Of a stretch of DNA of 64,000 nt, positions 62,931 to 64,000 are shown one piece after another. Position numbers and translations under genes: made by a program. This stretch comes from Thiospirochaeta perfilievii. GTDB taxonomy: Bacteria > Spirochaetota > Spirochaetia > DSM-2461. A model generated the notes under the pieces. It did not search any database and had not been told where the DNA came from. It saw only the letters and a program-made list of their open reading frames with translations. The DNA is taken from assembly GCF_008329945.1 (NCBI RefSeq), contig NZ_CP035807.1, forward strand, positions 2,790,001-2,854,000, in the 5' to 3' direction. Numbering within the stretch: the stretch's first letter is position 1; every line of letters begins with the position of its first letter.

Positions 62931-62992
62931 ACGTATAATAAATAGCAAGTTAATATGTTCGTAATCTGAACACCCGAGATATATCTCGGGCA
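62931..62992 (+). repeat. Promoter-hairpin repeat, copy 2
   Basis: TTGACG (62931-62936), 17-nt spacer, TAATAT, CGTAATCTGAACA, then the perfect palindrome CCCGAGATATATCTCGGG. It is the better-preserved copy of the element at 62281. The next 120 bp to 63113 hold a weak 7-bp inverted repeat (GTCCATT at 63031, AATGGAC at 63060) and no gene. Confidence 0.72.
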
Positions 62993-63112
62993 TTCCTTGA
63001 TCTTTAGCATGTTGCGGCTGCAAAGGGAAAGTCCATTAAGCATTAAATTAACTACTGCCAATGGACGAGAACCCTTCAAATTAATAAATCAATCAAATAA
63101 CAAAGAATAATT

Positions 63113-63649
63113 ATGGAAAAAGATACCCAAGAATACCTAATACTAAAATCAATCCACGATGGTGAAGAGACCATAAAACAGAGGGATATTGCTAAAATTG
63201 CTAATATTTCCTTGGGTAATACAAATTCCATTCTTAAACGTCTAATTGATAAGGGTTTTGTTAAAGCAAGCCACATTAATCAAAAAAGCTTTAACTACTT
63301 ATTAACCCCTAAGGGTTTAAGTGTAATAACTAAAAGAAGTTCTGACTTCTTAAAAAGAACTATTAGAAATGTAGTTGTGTTTAAAGATGCTATAGAACTA
63401 ATTGTTAAAGATATAAAAGATAATAACTTTAAATCTATTAACCTAATTGGTGAATCCGATCTATTATTCTTAATAGAGAATTCTTGTTATAAACATCAAT
63501 TAAAGTTAACAACAACAAATAAAGAGATTACTGATCCAACTGTTAAGAATATCTATTCTGAATCTTTCTTACCTAAAGAAGAGAATAGTAGTAACATATA
63601 CTTAATAGATAGTTTAGATGAGGCTACTAGAACTATTTGTGATTATTAG
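63113..63649 (+). CDS. Winged-helix (MarR-like) transcriptional regulator
   Basis: A 178-residue protein. Residues 5-75 form a winged helix (IKQRDIAKIANISLGNTNSILKRLIDKGFV, then a wing with KSFNYLLTPKG). Residues 85-178 form a second alpha/beta domain (SINLIGESDLLFLIENSCYK) of unknown ligand. Similar regulators sit at the start of exopolysaccharide loci. A dead copy lies at 59061-59289. I see no clear ribosome-binding site. Confidence 0.78.
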   Translation: MEKDTQEYLILKSIHDGEETIKQRDIAKIANISLGNTNSILKRLIDKGFVKASHINQKSFNYLLTPKGLSVITKRSSDFLKRTIRNVVVFKDAIELIVKDIKDNNFKSINLIGESDLLFLIENSCYKHQLKLTTTNKEITDPTVKNIYSESFLPKEENSSNIYLIDSLDEATRTICDY

Positions 63650-63713
63650 TTAATTATATAATTAAGAAGTAGTTATTTTTTAGGTTGATAATAAAGTAAT
63701 ATTAGGGGAGAGA

Positions 63714-63845
63714 TGGGCGTTACCCTAAAGGGTCGGGCTTTCCGCTACAGATGTATGCACATTGCCTCGGAACTGAAGTTCCTGTGGGGTTTTCGCTTTA
63801 ATCCCTAACGCAGAGTAGGGTAATTGGGTGTTGAGTCAAACACCC
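63714..63845 (+). repeat. Hairpin-rich repeat R3
   Basis: TGGGCGTT, hairpin 1 ACCCT-AA-AGGGT, CGGGCTTTCCGCTACA, the 15-bp insert, hairpin 2 GGAACT-GA-AGTTCC, GGGGTTTTCGCTTTAATCCC and TAACGC, then GGGTGTT/AACACCC (63826-63845). The stems differ in sequence from R1 and R2 but still pair. Confidence 0.87.
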
Positions 63846-63897
63846 AAGAATTTTAACACATAAATAAATTCTTTACAGATGCTATATACAAAAAATA

Positions 63898-63911
63898 GCT
63901 ATATAAATAGC
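63898..63911 (+). promoter_or_regulatory. Inverted repeat at the start of the Rpn remnant
   Basis: GCTATATAAATAGC directly before the ATG at 63912, identical to 61342-61355. Confidence 0.55.
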
Positions 63912-64000
63912 ATGGAAGAAGAAAACAGAAATTATATATTTTAATTGAGCAATAAACAACATTTTGAGGGAAAAGGCTGGTCATACCCTTTCGGTTACTG
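63912..64000 (+). pseudogene. 5' remnant of an Rpn-family gene, running off the window
   Basis: ATG followed by EEENRNYIF and a stop. The nucleotides align with the start of the Rpn gene at 61356 with small shifts, so it is a decayed copy. The rest lies outside the window. Confidence 0.72.

Noticed and set aside
59353-63845. The hairpin repeats as integron attC sites
   Set aside because: attC sites have AAC at the left and GTT at the right end facing inward. These repeats have GTT on the left and AAC on the right on either strand, and no integron integrase is visible. The cassette-like look remains unexplained.
41000-64000. Transposon or prophage origin of the accessory region
   Set aside because: I found no transposase with flanking inverted repeats, no integrase and no phage structural genes. 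Rpn proteins are only transposase-like in name.
1-64000. CRISPR arrays
   Set aside because: No regularly spaced short direct repeats were seen; the repeats at 59-64 kb are about 2 kb apart and the others are gene duplications.

Overview
The window is A+T-rich bacterial chromosome, most likely from a spirochaete. I infer this from the gene neighbourhoods (recO-recJ-M23 peptidase-rpsU; cdaA-cdaR-acpS-DUF2225-truA-UDG-priA), the many exported beta-barrel-like proteins, a CHASE2-adenylate cyclase/FecR envelope cassette and a 61-residue histone-fold protein. No 16S rRNA or other taxonomic marker is present, so the assignment is an inference.

Region 1 (1-41 kb) is compact core genome. It opens with the 3' end of an acyl-CoA synthetase, then lon (minus), recO-recJ-M23 peptidase-rpsU, a rhodanese-like protein, an M16C metalloprotease, a DUF4105 membrane protein, a bacterial histone, a pentapeptide-repeat protein, tkt with a TM1266-type small regulator, tRNA-Cys, an alpha/beta hydrolase, ackA, and a nucleotide-sugar pair (CapD-like plus DegT aminotransferase). 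From 21.3 to 32.7 kb ten genes lie head to tail with overlaps or gaps of 0-2 nt: topoisomerase IV (parE, parC), a pseudo-receiver/HATPase/cNMP-binding protein, cdaA and cdaR (c-di-AMP), acpS, a DUF2225 protein, truA, a UDG-family protein and priA. From 32.7 to 41 kb lie envelope genes: a beta-barrel protein, a divergent CHASE2 adenylate cyclase, and a four-gene exported cassette (small protein, barrel, FecR-domain protein, lipoprotein).

Region 2 (41-58.8 kb) is accessory. It begins with an Rpn-family nuclease, a SWIM/SNF2 helicase and an MntA-HepT toxin-antitoxin pair. It continues as a tandem array of a roughly 7-kb unit in different states of decay. A unit holds, in order: an AAA-ATPase/PD-(D/E)XK protein; AAA_14/DUF4143 ATPase genes or remnants; a GACCACCT hairpin terminator; a minus-strand SLBB polysaccharide-export gene and a Wzz-like gene; a NusG-like LoaP gene; and a GHKL-type ATPase gene with a C-terminal HExxH motif. 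Unit 1 (46.0-53.0 kb) keeps the AAA_14 gene and a broken GHKL gene but has lost wzz and parts of the SLBB and loaP genes. Unit 2 (53.1-58.5 kb) keeps SLBB, wzz and loaP intact but has lost most of AAA_14 and GHKL. A scrap of a preceding unit (45.91 kb) and the first about 130 bp of a following one (58.62 kb) are also visible. Several junctions lie at short direct repeats, which points to slippage or microhomology deletion.

Region 3 (58.8-64 kb) is a second kind of array. Three copies of a hairpin-rich repeat (59.35, 61.16 and 63.71 kb), whose stems differ in sequence but keep pairing, are interleaved with a VapBC-like pair, a collapsed DarTG system, Rpn-family genes, a second darG remnant and a winged-helix regulator. 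It looks like a cassette array, but no integrase is visible and the repeat ends do not match integron attC orientation.

The observations most worth following are the bacterial histone gene, the natural deletion series of the 7-kb unit, the covarying hairpin repeats, and the broken GHKL/HExxH gene.
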